Assembly: GCA_963997635.1 (NCBI GenBank)
Contig: CAXEND010000004.1
Location: forward strand, 1-64,000
Direction of reading: 5' to 3'
From: GCA-2728135 sp002728135
GTDB lineage: Bacteria; Pseudomonadota; Alphaproteobacteria; UBA828
DNA: 64,000 bases
In this document: piece after piece, positions 28,540 to 38,006 of the stretch
Position numbering within the stretch: position 1 is the first letter of the stretch
Layout of the letters: each line of letters starts with the position of its first letter
Notes under the pieces: generated by a model
The model's database searches: none
What the model was told of the DNA's origin: nothing
What the model saw: only the letters and a program-made list of their open reading frames with translations
Position numbers and translations under genes: made by a program

Positions 28540-29589
28540 TTATTTCATCATTTTCCATGTTAAGGGTTCACCACGCGCAACATTTTCACAAATCCTACGC
28601 CCTAGAATCAGATCATAATATTTTGGAGCTAATCCATAGCCAGGACGAATTATACGGCAATTTTTTTCACTCAATTTGTCTCCGGCTTTAAGATCTTTAA
28701 TAATGTATATTGAACGACGAAACTGAACATTATCATGTTCACTATCAGATTTTTCGTATCTGACTTTTCCAAGTGCCAACCAAGCAAGCCTTACATTTTC
28801 ACATAACAATTTGAATTCATCTGGCTCTAGTGAAAAAGCTGAGTCTGGACCACCATCTGATCGATTTAAGATAAAATGCTTTTCTATTATAGATGCACCT
28901 AATGCTACACTTGCTACAGCAACCCCTATACCTTTAGTATGATCAGATAGCCCAGCCACAGCCCCAAAAGCTTTTGAAAGATGGGGTAGAGTATTTATAT
29001 CCGCCTCATTTGGAGGCGTAGGATAACCGCTTGTACAGTGAAGAAGTGCAATCTCACTTGCACCAGACTCTCGTGCAACATTCACAGCTTCAGCTATTTC
29101 TTTTAAGTTTGCCATGCCAGTTGACATAATCATAGGTTTTTTTAGGGTTGCACACTTCTTGATTAGTGGAAGATCAATTAATTCAAAAGATGCAATTTTG
29201 TAAACTGGGTTTCCAAGTCTCTCTAAAAACTTTAGTGCTGTCTCATCAAACGGAGTTGAAAAAACAATAATACCCAATTGTTGCCCATATGCGTATAATT
29301 CCTCATGCCATTCCCATGGTGTATAAGCTTCCTGATAAAGATTATAAAGTGTCTTTCCACTCCATAGACCTTTTTCAATTTTAAAACCTGGACCATCATG
29401 GTCTATAGTCATAGTATCCGGAGTATAAGTTTGAAGTTTAACTGCATGAGCACCTGACTCTTTTGCTGCTGCCATGGTCTCTTTAGCCCTATTAAGGCTA
29501 CCATTATGATTTGCCGATAATTCAGCGATTATAAACGGTGGATGAGATGATCCAATAGGATGACCTGCGATTTCCATTTGTAAAATCAT
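28540..29589 (-). CDS. pseI: Pseudaminic acid synthase
   Basis: 349 residues. NeuB-family TIM barrel that condenses the 6-deoxy-diacetamido altrose with phosphoenolpyruvate. PFIIAELSANHNGSLNRA, KLQTYTPDTMT and HCTSGYPTPPNEADI identify the PseI branch. A C-terminal SAF/antifreeze-like domain starts about residue 290 (RRSIYIIKDLKAGD). The ATG overlaps the PIG-L stop (ATGA). The second NeuB homologue in the window (47255-48271) is the legionaminic one. Confidence 0.95.
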   Translation of the reverse strand: MILQMEIAGHPIGSSHPPFIIAELSANHNGSLNRAKETMAAAKESGAHAVKLQTYTPDTMTIDHDGPGFKIEKGLWSGKTLYNLYQEAYTPWEWHEELYAYGQQLGIIVFSTPFDETALKFLERLGNPVYKIASFELIDLPLIKKCATLKKPMIMSTGMANLKEIAEAVNVARESGASEIALLHCTSGYPTPPNEADINTLPHLSKAFGAVAGLSDHTKGIGVAVASVALGASIIEKHFILNRSDGGPDSAFSLEPDEFKLLCENVRLAWLALGKVRYEKSDSEHDNVQFRRSIYIIKDLKAGDKLSEKNCRIIRPGYGLAPKYYDLILGRRICENVARGEPLTWKMMK

Positions 29590-30275
29590 CTTACTAAATC
29601 ACGAATTTGCATAAATGCTTCTGCAGCATTTAAGCCAACGCTTGCGCCACGAAATTTAGCTAGTGCCTCAATAGCTTCGATAGATCTAGCATGGGGAAAT
29701 TCCCTCATTTCAGAACTATAGCATAATAATGCGTCTCTTTTCGTATCCAGATAATTAGTAATATCGACAAAACGTGTAGGTTTAAATTTTTCCTGACTAT
29801 CAGTGCCCCATTCTGTGCTTGAAACAGTTTCAAAGGTATAGATACTCTCTACTGAAGATGAAGGTTGAGGTCTAAAAGCTGTCATTGCAGCACGTGAGAC
29901 TATTTGGTGATCAATATTCAAATCACCTGAATGATGCGTATAAACTATTGTTGGTTTATAATCTTGAGCTTTCTTTTCTAGAGTTTTTATAATATCAAGT
30001 AAAGGTACTGTGTCCAGCTTGTTATCCGGGAAATCTCCAAGGTATAAATCATCAACACCAAGTAATTGAGACGCCTTATTTGCAGAATTCCTCAGACTTA
30101 TCAAATGATTCTCTACATCTCCACCTTTTGATTCCACACTTCTAGAAGTTGCCCCTTCAGCAACGATATGTATATGAACACAGTCACCTTCATTTACATG
30201 CCTTGCTATTGTTCCAGCACATCCTAGAATTTCATCATCAGGATGTGACGCCACAACCAAGATGTTTCTTTTCAT
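29586..30275 (-). CDS. PIG-L/LmbE-family deacetylase
   Basis: 229 residues. The zinc motif HPDDEILGCAGT lies at the N-terminus, with the downstream HHSGDLNIDHQIV histidines. Family members remove N-acetyl groups from sugars such as GlcNAc-PI or bacillithiol and mycothiol precursors. The gene lies between the formyltransferase (4-base overlap) and pseI (4-base overlap), so it probably deacetylates a pseudaminic acid pathway intermediate. Not part of the canonical six-enzyme Pse pathway. Confidence 0.87.
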   Translation of the reverse strand: MKRNILVVASHPDDEILGCAGTIARHVNEGDCVHIHIVAEGATSRSVESKGGDVENHLISLRNSANKASQLLGVDDLYLGDFPDNKLDTVPLLDIIKTLEKKAQDYKPTIVYTHHSGDLNIDHQIVSRAAMTAFRPQPSSSVESIYTFETVSSTEWGTDSQEKFKPTRFVDITNYLDTKRDALLCYSSEMREFPHARSIEAIEALAKFRGASVGLNAAEAFMQIRDLVR

Positions 30276-31000
30276 TTTTTCTCTATCTCACTATTTTTTT
30301 TAAGTTTTATTTCCACCTTCGCAGAAATACTTTCCTCAGATTCAATCGATGCATTAAAGAATTCTATTTTCATATCTCCATATTCTATAAATGCTCTTGG
30401 GTAATTATCAGCATCTAGCATACGAATATAATCATATATCTCACGTATAGATAGAGAGATCGGCAGGAGACTCTCCTGAGGGGTACGTCGAGTGAAATAT
30501 AAAGGTTTTCCTTTTTGTGGTTTAGCCTCTGGTTCTTCACTAACAATATTTTCAATCATTTGACATATAATTTCAGCAGAATTTTTATATATTTCTTGTG
30601 CATTACCAATAAGCTTAAGGGGTTTTTTTAAATAAATAGGTCCTGAGTCTAAATCAGAAACCATTTTTAATGCTGATATATATGTCGAATCATGTCCGCG
30701 CACAATCAAGTTTTGTAACGGAGAACCTCCTCTACCATAAGGAAGGTTCGTCATATGAAAACACACACATTCTGAAATTTGCAATATTTCATCAGGAACA
30801 CGCCAAGACCAATGAGGGAAAAAAATATACCTTGGTTTAATATTTTTTATCTTACGCTCTGATAGTTCCTGTTCGTTCGATATTAATGTCCATTTTCCAG
30901 GCCAATTACGTACATGCTGGTAAAATGCATCCACATTCCAGCTTTGCACAGTTGCAACAATATAATTTTTTTCATTTTCTATCAAAATTACTTCAACCAA
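30272..31000 (-). CDS. Formyltransferase-like protein
   Basis: 242 residues. The fold signature FHMTNLPYGRGGSPLQNLI (the LPxxRG formyl-group loop) and the later DLDSGPIYLKKPL are those of 10-formyltetrahydrofolate-dependent formyltransferases (the ArnA/Fmt/VioF-type fold). The early nucleotide/THF region is shorter than in Fmt. Located between pseG and the PIG-L gene with 4-base overlap; N-formylation of an amino group on Pse or its precursor is the inference. No tRNA formylation role is suggested, as it lacks the tRNA-binding domain. Confidence 0.8.
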   Translation of the reverse strand: MVEVILIENEKNYIVATVQSWNVDAFYQHVRNWPGKWTLISNEQELSERKIKNIKPRYIFFPHWSWRVPDEILQISECVCFHMTNLPYGRGGSPLQNLIVRGHDSTYISALKMVSDLDSGPIYLKKPLKLIGNAQEIYKNSAEIICQMIENIVSEEPEAKPQKGKPLYFTRRTPQESLLPISLSIREIYDYIRMLDADNYPRAFIEYGDMKIEFFNASIESEESISAKVEIKLKKNSEIEKK

Positions 31001-31016
31001 ATATATATGTCTCTAA

Positions 31017-31997
31017 TCATTTGTTACTTAATAAGAGATCAAGTAGACCTACAACACGATTAGCACCCATACCGTCAACTATTCGCCTGCCAGCATCTGA
31101 CATAGATACTCTAACCTCTGGATTCTCAATAATTTTATTTGTTATCTTTAATAATTCATTTGGAGGCATATCACTACCATCAATTGTTACACCCATACTC
31201 GCAGCTCCTTCAATTGTTAAGCGTTGATTTTCGGCTCCCAAAATTGTCAATGAAGGTACTCCTGCTGCAACTCTTTCAATCAAACTCACACCCCCAGTCC
31301 CGATTACTAAATCGGTGTTTTTCAATAAAGAGAACATATCTGGTGCATCTGAAATCACATTTATTTTATTTTTCCAGCCATGAGTTAAGTCGTAAATATT
31401 TTTAAAATTTGGGTCATAACTATCTATAACAAGATTTATATCTAAATGTTTTTTTATCTCTTCAAGCAATTTAAGTACAAAAATAATTTTTTCTGGTGAT
31501 TCTGTTCGACCAAGACTCACAAGAATTTTTTTAACTTCAATAGAATAATCCTTTCGTGCAATATTTACGAATTGTGGATCTATAAGTGCATAGTTAGGGC
31601 CTAAAAGAGCTGGGACATCTGAGACTTTGTCTCCCTTTAAGTGGAAAGCACTATTTATCAGAAGACTTGTACCTTGTGGAACTTCTAAAAAATCATTTAT
31701 AACAACTACTGGTGAAGCTTTACTAACATATTTCTTAAATTCATCATTAAGTAGCTCATAACCATCAACAATACAGCCTGACCAAGGACCATCATTAAGA
31801 ATATTTTTTTCTGTACATGTAAAACCTTTTTTTTTTAGTCTGGTAGCAGCATCAATAGATTCTTGATCCAACTGAAAAAAAACGTTGTAACCCTTTTCTC
31901 TCATTTCTTCTGCAAGTACAGTACATCTTGCAACATGCCCACGTCCATGGCGAAGATGCGAGCTAACTCGAAAAAGCCACCGCTTTGTTAAAGGCAC
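31017..31997 (-). CDS. pseG: UDP-2,4-diacetamido-2,4,6-trideoxy-beta-L-altropyranose hydrolase
   Basis: 326 residues, GT-B-like hydrolase that releases UDP from the diacetamido-altrose. LFRVSSHLRHGRGHVARC with the catalytic histidine, INDFLEVPQGTSLLINSAF, and IGTGGVSLIERVAAGVPSL are PseG motifs. No fused acetyltransferase domain (unlike some PseG-PseH fusions). The start overlaps the pseC stop by ten bases. Confidence 0.9.
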   Translation of the reverse strand: MPLTKRWLFRVSSHLRHGRGHVARCTVLAEEMREKGYNVFFQLDQESIDAATRLKKKGFTCTEKNILNDGPWSGCIVDGYELLNDEFKKYVSKASPVVVINDFLEVPQGTSLLINSAFHLKGDKVSDVPALLGPNYALIDPQFVNIARKDYSIEVKKILVSLGRTESPEKIIFVLKLLEEIKKHLDINLVIDSYDPNFKNIYDLTHGWKNKINVISDAPDMFSLLKNTDLVIGTGGVSLIERVAAGVPSLTILGAENQRLTIEGAASMGVTIDGSDMPPNELLKITNKIIENPEVRVSMSDAGRRIVDGMGANRVVGLLDLLLSNK

Positions 31998-33205
31998 TTA
32001 TCTACACTCTCACATAATACTTCAATAACTCTATCAACATCAGAATCTTCCATTCTAGGATGAAGTGGCAAACTTAGAGCTTTTGAATACCAGTTTTCAG
32101 AACCAGGTAAACATTGAATGCCATACCTTTCTCGGTAATATGGTTGCATATGAAGTGGTAGATAGTGTACCTGAGTACCTATACCTTGATTCTTCATATG
32201 ATGCACCACTGATGCTCTATCACAACCTAGACCTTCAAAATCAACTAAGATTACGTAAAGGTGCCAAGCAACCGTCTCACACAAAGTTCTTCTTACTGGT
32301 TTGACAAATGGTTTTAACCAATTTGGCATTGCAGATATTGCTGAATCATACTTACTAGCTAAAATATTTCGTCTCTTTACAAATAATTCAAGCTTAGACA
32401 ATTGCTGTTTAGCCAAAGCTGCATGAATATCAGATAGTCTATAATTGAATCCTGGAGTTAACATTTCATAATACCAAGGATTGATTTCTTTGTTGCTAGA
32501 AAATGCCAGGTCAGGGTAAAGAAAATTTTCTCTTATAATGCCATGATTTTGCATTAAACGCATATTCTGAGCAATTTTCGGATCACGTGTCGTTACTATA
32601 CCACCTTCTCCTCCAGCTATAGCTTTAACAGGATGAAGTGAAAAAATTGTTGCTGAACTTTTAGAACATCTTCCTACATAATCTCCCATTGAATCTATAC
32701 TACCTAAAGCATGACAAGCATCTTCTATAATTTGAGCACCTGATTCCGATGCAACTTTAGAAATAGCGTCCATCTCAGAAATTTGTCCGGACATATGTAC
32801 TGCAGTTATAGCTGAAATTTTTTTTCCTGAACGTTCTATAGCAGAACTGATATTATCTGCATTTGCTAAGCCAGTTTCAGGGTCAACATCTGAAAAGATT
32901 ATTTCTGCACCAACGTGTCTTGCCATGTTAGCAGTTGACAAAAAAGTTACAGCTGGGACTACAACATAATCTCCTTGCTTAAGACCCATGGAGAGATATG
33001 CAAGATGAAGTGCTGCTGATCCACTCGAACAACTAACGGCATGCGGAACATCTAAAAACTTGGAAAATTCAGATTCTAATTCTTTAACTTTAGGGCCTGT
33101 AGTTAAAAAGTCACTTTTTAAAACTGATACTACAGCTTCTATGTCATCATCTTCAATAGTTTGCCTACCATAAGGTAAAAATCTTCTTTTTCCTTTCTTA
33201 GTCAT
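31988..33205 (-). CDS. pseC: UDP-4-amino-4,6-dideoxy-N-acetyl-beta-L-altrosamine transaminase
   Basis: 405 residues, a PLP-dependent DegT/DnrJ/EryC1-family aminotransferase. PYGRQTIEDDDIEAVVSVLK and SGSAALHLAYLSMG at the start and SLHPVKAIAGGEGG around the PLP lysine fit PseC. It transaminates the 4-keto product of PseB using glutamate. Overlaps pseB by eight bases and pseG by ten. Confidence 0.93.
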   Translation of the reverse strand: MTKKGKRRFLPYGRQTIEDDDIEAVVSVLKSDFLTTGPKVKELESEFSKFLDVPHAVSCSSGSAALHLAYLSMGLKQGDYVVVPAVTFLSTANMARHVGAEIIFSDVDPETGLANADNISSAIERSGKKISAITAVHMSGQISEMDAISKVASESGAQIIEDACHALGSIDSMGDYVGRCSKSSATIFSLHPVKAIAGGEGGIVTTRDPKIAQNMRLMQNHGIIRENFLYPDLAFSSNKEINPWYYEMLTPGFNYRLSDIHAALAKQQLSKLELFVKRRNILASKYDSAISAMPNWLKPFVKPVRRTLCETVAWHLYVILVDFEGLGCDRASVVHHMKNQGIGTQVHYLPLHMQPYYRERYGIQCLPGSENWYSKALSLPLHPRMEDSDVDRVIEVLCESVDKCL

Positions 33206-34232
33206 TTAGTTCAATATCCATTATCATTTGATTTAAATCATCTACACTGAGCCATTCCGTATTGTTATTACTTGAATATTCAAAATTTTCATCAACTGGT
33301 CCCACATCACTACTACTTTTAAGATGAGCGTTTGACCAAAAAGCAAATGCTGGCTCAATTACATATCGATCTTTAAGTTCCAAAGTTGTTCGTCCATCGT
33401 CGATGGTAATCATTGTCTCGTGAAGTTTTTCTCCTGGTCTAATGCCTACAATATTATGATTTAGATCAGGTGCTAGCGTTTTTGCTATATCAACTACTTT
33501 CATGCTCGGGATTTTTGGTACAAAGATTTCTCCACCATTCATTATTGATAAGGAAGAAAGAACAAAATTCACACCCTGCTGAAGAGTTATCCAGAATCTT
33601 GTCATCTCAGGATGGGTTATTGGTAAAGACTCTACACCATTTGTTATTAATTGCTTAAAATAAGGAATTACACTACCTCTTGAACCTATAACATTCCCAT
33701 ATCTGACAACTGAAAATCTTGTGTCTTGAGAACCAGAAATGTTGTTTGCTGCAACAAAGATCTTGTCCGATGCTAGCTTACTAGCTCCATATAAATTTAT
33801 AGGACTAGCTGCTTTATCAGTAGATAGTGATACGATTTTTGAAACACCTGCTCTAAGGGAAGCTTTAACAACATTCTCAGCACCATGTATATTCGTCTTA
33901 ACACACTCAAATGGATTGTATTCAGCTGCGGGTACCTGCTTAAGAGCTGCTGCATGAATAACTATATCTACCTCACGCATTGCCAATTCAAGCCTTTCAG
34001 GGTCCCTTACATCACCAATAAAGAATCTAACTCTATCTTTATGTTCTTTAGGTATTGTTTGTTCCATATGGTATTGCTTCAATTCATCCCTTGAAAAAAT
34101 TATAATTCTATTAGGTGCCCAATGGTCCAAAATATTTTTTACAAATGCCTGCCCAAATGAACCAGTACCTCCGGTAATTAATAAACTCGTGCCATTCAAA
34201 TCTGGTGTAGGTGTGTCAAAAATTCTATTCAT
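33198..34232 (-). CDS. pseB: UDP-N-acetylglucosamine 4,6-dehydratase (inverting)
   Basis: 344 residues, extended SDR. TGGTGSFGQAFVKNIL is the NAD(P) loop. The altered FSRDELKQYHME region and the SLSTDKAASPINLYGASK motif, in which lysine replaces the usual tyrosine-adjacent serine pattern, match the PseB inverting dehydratase. First enzyme of the pseudaminic acid pathway, acting on UDP-GlcNAc. Forty-six bases separate it from the ABC exporter gene upstream. Confidence 0.95.
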   Translation of the reverse strand: MNRIFDTPTPDLNGTSLLITGGTGSFGQAFVKNILDHWAPNRIIIFSRDELKQYHMEQTIPKEHKDRVRFFIGDVRDPERLELAMREVDIVIHAAALKQVPAAEYNPFECVKTNIHGAENVVKASLRAGVSKIVSLSTDKAASPINLYGASKLASDKIFVAANNISGSQDTRFSVVRYGNVIGSRGSVIPYFKQLITNGVESLPITHPEMTRFWITLQQGVNFVLSSLSIMNGGEIFVPKIPSMKVVDIAKTLAPDLNHNIVGIRPGEKLHETMITIDDGRTTLELKDRYVIEPAFAFWSNAHLKSSSDVGPVDENFEYSSNNNTEWLSVDDLNQMIMDIELND

Positions 34233-34278
34233 TTGTTAAATCCATCTAAATTTACTTATCTAAGCATCAAGTAAACAT

Positions 34279-36090
34279 TTAATTATTGATTATATCAGTG
34301 CCTCTTTGTTTCTGAAACGCCTTGGCATACCAACCATCTTCTAAAAGGAGTTTCTGATGATCACCCTCAGCAGTAATAACTCCTGATTGAAGGACAACAA
34401 TCTTGTCAGCCATAGCAACAGTTGAGAGTCTATGAGCAATAACAATAATTGTAATATCAGTTTCTCTTCTTATTCTTAATAGTGCTTCTCGAAACAAAGC
34501 TTCAGAGTCGGCATCTTGATTGCTTGTAGGTTCATCTAGCAAAAGAATTGGTGCTCTGCGAACTAAAGCTCTTGCTAAATCTATTCTTTGTCTTTGACCT
34601 CCTGATAATCGTACACCGCTTTCTCCTACTATAGTATTATAACCATCAGGTAATGACTCTATAAAATTTGCAGCATTTGCAAGTTTTGCAGCATCACGCA
34701 CTTCATTAAGTGTTGCGTTAGATTTTCCATATCTAATATGTTCTGCAATTGATACATTAAAGATTTGGGGCACTTGTGGAGCACTTGAAATGCCAGCTCG
34801 TAACTTATCCAAGGCAAATTCATTAATATTAATGTCATCTATGAATATTGACCCTTGGTCAGTTCGACGCAGACGTGGAATCATGTCTATTAAAGTAGAC
34901 TTGCCAGCTCCCGATGGCCCAACAATTGCAGATAATTTACCAGCAGGAAAGCTTACAGTTACTCCTTGTAATGCCGTTACATTGTTTGTCTTATCGTAAG
35001 AAAAATATACATTCTCAAATCGAAAATGTTTTAACATCTTAGTAAACGGTTTCTCTCCTGAAAATAATTCTTTTGCAGAAATCATCTCATGCATACGCTC
35101 AGTAATTGAATGATGGGCTGCCCTAGTTGCCCTATTTGACTGACGCGTACGAGCTATCTCCTTAACCATGGGCAAAAGTCGAATGACAATTACAAGAAAC
35201 ATTCCAATATGTTCAATTTTCAAACCAAAGTGTTCAATACTTACAAATATCAAAACATACGCTGCTGCAATCACCATTGGTTCCATAACCACATCAACAC
35301 GAGCAACAAGAGTAAACAACCTATACAATGTATCTCTTTGGCGTGTTGTGAGTGTTCTCATTTGATCGCTTTCAGCTCGCTCCATGCCAGCCAAGCGAAC
35401 CAAACGTGATAAATGTAACCTCTCAATTAAAAACGAAGACATTTTCTGGTTAGCTTTAACAACCTCCGCTCCAGCAACATCAGACTTCTTCATTTGTGTT
35501 CTAAGTATTAATAACGCTAGGCCAAAGATAGCTATGGCTGTAAGTGTCATTGGAACAGAAAGAGCAAAAAGACCAGCTACATATATTGAGATAACGATTA
35601 ACAATCCTGCCAACATAATTTCTCCAAACATATAGTCTGCCGCTCTCTGTAAATCTGTTGTTAGATCATTAATTAGTCCTCCTGATTCAGCTTTGTCTTG
35701 GTAAGAAATTTCAGTGTGCAAATAATTTTCAAAGGCGTCTGCTCTCATACGCGTAATCATACTTTCTTTGGCAAAAGCCTGAGCTAAAAGTCTTATATAA
35801 GTAAAAACCTGTCTTAGTAGTAGAAAAATTAAAGATGTAATCAAAAGAGTTGCTAGATCAGGAATCAAACTAAAAAAAGAATAAAACTCTATAAGCCAAT
35901 TCCAATATTTATTCTCTGTAGCAAGTATTGTTAGATCCCCACCAGATTGAATAAATTGAAAAACTGGCATTAGAATTATGAGACTTGAAAGTTCCATAAT
36001 TGTGCCCAGCAACTGTAAAGAGAGAAGCAATGCAACCGTTTTACGCGGCAGATGCATTTCACCTGCTTCTTTTATCAAGCGCAAATACAT
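34279..36090 (-). CDS. ABC-type exporter, membrane and ATPase domains fused
   Basis: 603 residues. N-terminal half with about six membrane helices (e.g. LLLSLQLLGTIMELSSLIIL, TLLITSLIFLLL), C-terminal ATPase with Walker A GPSGAGKST, signature LSGGQRQRIDLARAL and Walker B ILLLDEPTSNQD. This is an MsbA/PglK-type half-transporter. Sitting between the ptmE-like gene and pseB, it may flip a lipid-linked oligosaccharide or export glycan; that is inference. No Wzx-type flippase is present in the window, which raises this candidacy. Confidence 0.88.
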   Translation of the reverse strand: MYLRLIKEAGEMHLPRKTVALLLSLQLLGTIMELSSLIILMPVFQFIQSGGDLTILATENKYWNWLIEFYSFFSLIPDLATLLITSLIFLLLRQVFTYIRLLAQAFAKESMITRMRADAFENYLHTEISYQDKAESGGLINDLTTDLQRAADYMFGEIMLAGLLIVISIYVAGLFALSVPMTLTAIAIFGLALLILRTQMKKSDVAGAEVVKANQKMSSFLIERLHLSRLVRLAGMERAESDQMRTLTTRQRDTLYRLFTLVARVDVVMEPMVIAAAYVLIFVSIEHFGLKIEHIGMFLVIVIRLLPMVKEIARTRQSNRATRAAHHSITERMHEMISAKELFSGEKPFTKMLKHFRFENVYFSYDKTNNVTALQGVTVSFPAGKLSAIVGPSGAGKSTLIDMIPRLRRTDQGSIFIDDININEFALDKLRAGISSAPQVPQIFNVSIAEHIRYGKSNATLNEVRDAAKLANAANFIESLPDGYNTIVGESGVRLSGGQRQRIDLARALVRRAPILLLDEPTSNQDADSEALFREALLRIRRETDITIIVIAHRLSTVAMADKIVVLQSGVITAEGDHQKLLLEDGWYAKAFQKQRGTDIINN

Positions 36091-36104
36091 AAGGTGAACT
36101 TTAG

Positions 36105-37157
36105 CTATTGCTCCAAATTATTGTCGAGTTTATCATTTGCTTCTTCTAGATCTCTCGGATGGCCCACATCAGTCCAATATTCATGAATAGGAAATATTCC
36201 AATTTTCATGCCAAGCTCTCGTGATTGATTTAATAAACTTGGCATATCTAGAGATTTTTCCCGCGATACTAACGATTGAATTTCTGATGAGATGTAATAA
36301 ATACCTGCAGCAACAAAATTTCTAACTGTTGGCTTCTCTTCAATTCCAGAAAAAATTCCATCACTGCCGTAACGTATAACCCCGAATGGTATTTTAACCT
36401 CATGGTGAGCAACCGCTACAGTCGCCATTAGTTCATTCCTAAGATGAAAATCGTGCAATGCTGTCAAATCAACATTGCTTATAACATCACCATTAATAAC
36501 AAGAACTGGAGCTCCACCGAGATTAGGAAGGTTACCTATGGCACCTGCGGTATCTAACGGAGTATTTTCTTCAATTATAGTTATTTTAGATTTCCAATTC
36601 CTATCATTAATAAAATCCTTAATTTTAGCACCATGATAGTGCACTGATATAAATATATTTTTAACTGAAGCGGCCTCTAGACTTTTTAACACATGTTCAA
36701 GGATTGGCTGTCCACCCACATTCAAAAGAGGCTTAGGTAAATTTTTTGTTTTTTCTCCTAACCTTTTCCCAAAGCCTCCTGCCATTATTAATGCATGTGA
36801 AATGCCTGTATCTGGACCCCTTACCAAGACCTCTACAACAACTCCATAATCATCTAATATTGGAAGAAAAGTTCTTAATCTTTTGTCGTCAACAAGACAA
36901 TGTCTATTTTTTTCATGGTCACCTTCATTCCCTGAAAGAAAGTTTTTGTGCATCGAAAGCTCAACCTTATTGTCAAGAGATAAACCACTTAACAATGCTC
37001 GCCTTATATCACCATCAGTAAGTGTTCCAAGTAACCTACCTTCTGAGTCAACTACCAATTGAAATACATATTCTGTTGAATTTAAGCGTTCCAATACTTT
37101 TTGAATCGTATCTCCTGGGGCACATAAATATTGATTTAGATTTTTTATACTGACCAT
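36105..37157 (-). CDS. ptmE: CBS-domain nucleotidyltransferase (PtmE-like, sugar-1-phosphate guanylyltransferase)
   Basis: 350 residues. The N-terminal ~110 residues form a CBS pair (FQLVVDSEGRLLGTLTDGDIRR). The rest is a nucleotidyltransferase starting ALIMAGGFGKRLGEKT with PKPLLNVGGQPILEH. This fusion is that of Campylobacter PtmE, which makes GDP-glucosamine for legionaminic acid. The nucleotide preference here is inferred from the fusion. Located 14 bases upstream of the ABC exporter and after the two uncharacterised genes. Confidence 0.78.
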   Translation of the reverse strand: MVSIKNLNQYLCAPGDTIQKVLERLNSTEYVFQLVVDSEGRLLGTLTDGDIRRALLSGLSLDNKVELSMHKNFLSGNEGDHEKNRHCLVDDKRLRTFLPILDDYGVVVEVLVRGPDTGISHALIMAGGFGKRLGEKTKNLPKPLLNVGGQPILEHVLKSLEAASVKNIFISVHYHGAKIKDFINDRNWKSKITIIEENTPLDTAGAIGNLPNLGGAPVLVINGDVISNVDLTALHDFHLRNELMATVAVAHHEVKIPFGVIRYGSDGIFSGIEEKPTVRNFVAAGIYYISSEIQSLVSREKSLDMPSLLNQSRELGMKIGIFPIHEYWTDVGHPRDLEEANDKLDNNLEQ

Positions 37158-37174
37158 CTTGTAAAATTACCTTT

Positions 37175-38002
37175 TCACTTTATCCAACCTCGACGCATCA
37201 ACCACTTTCCAAGCCGTAAACGTAGCCACTGAGTTGCAGGAAAATGTGTTGGTTCTCCACGATATGGATCCAGATGTTCATGATCAGAAATGTTTGTTGG
37301 ATCCTTGAATGAATGTTTAACATTAAACGTAATAACTCGATTGGTAGCTGTAATTTGTATCTGTCCTGCCCACATCTCTTCACCTTTTAATAAAAGTGGT
37401 GCTAAAGAAATCATTTGACTGCTTAATGGTGAAACTCGTATACCCAATATTGATCGATTATCATCTGAAATGATTGTTGCCTTCAGAGGTTTTCGGTAAG
37501 GATTGATAAAAATTATACTTTCTCCATAATCTTTTTCCCTGTCGAGTCTTACAACAGGGTATCCATCAACATACTGTCCATACTCAGCAATTTGAGAGAT
37601 AACCGGTGGTGAAGCATATAAATAAGCATTGTCAGAAAAAAAAGATTTTTTTCCTTCTCGGGAGTAAATAGAATAGAAAGGTAAGACGTGGTTGGTCCTA
37701 AACAATGGTGTGTTATCTTTTATACGAAAACTATTTTCTAAATAACCGCTTACACCTTTCTCCAGACAATTATGCCATATAAATGGTTTTGCAAATGGAC
37801 TTTTTAAGCTTCCGTTCATGAAAACATGTTCATATTCCGTAGAATCTATACATTGGCCTTCTGAATACACATTAATTGTATGCATCACTTGTCCATTCCC
37901 ATTTAAAAGATTATTGGACACTTTGTTTAATGGGGTTGGCACAACACAATCATATCCTGAAGGTAACGAGGAGATGCTTGGTATCATATAGGAGTAGGGC
38001 AC
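37175..38002 (-). CDS. Uncharacterised protein, beta-rich, paired with the Bfd-like gene
   Basis: 275 residues. I do not recognise it. No signal peptide or membrane helix. Alternating polar/hydrophobic strands suggest a mainly beta fold. Segments such as IIFINPYRKP, a following serine-rich turn, and ITFNVKHSF near the end resemble in order and spacing the C-terminal part of its upstream neighbour (VLVNTFHRP..., and SIDH), so I suspect a shared domain. The C-terminus is basic and Trp-rich (QWLRLRLGKWLMRRGW). Four bases after the neighbour's stop, so co-translated. Function unknown. Confidence 0.6.
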   Translation of the reverse strand: MPYSYMIPSISSLPSGYDCVVPTPLNKVSNNLLNGNGQVMHTINVYSEGQCIDSTEYEHVFMNGSLKSPFAKPFIWHNCLEKGVSGYLENSFRIKDNTPLFRTNHVLPFYSIYSREGKKSFFSDNAYLYASPPVISQIAEYGQYVDGYPVVRLDREKDYGESIIFINPYRKPLKATIISDDNRSILGIRVSPLSSQMISLAPLLLKGEEMWAGQIQITATNRVITFNVKHSFKDPTNISDHEHLDPYRGEPTHFPATQWLRLRLGKWLMRRGWIK

Positions 38003-38006
38003 TTAC

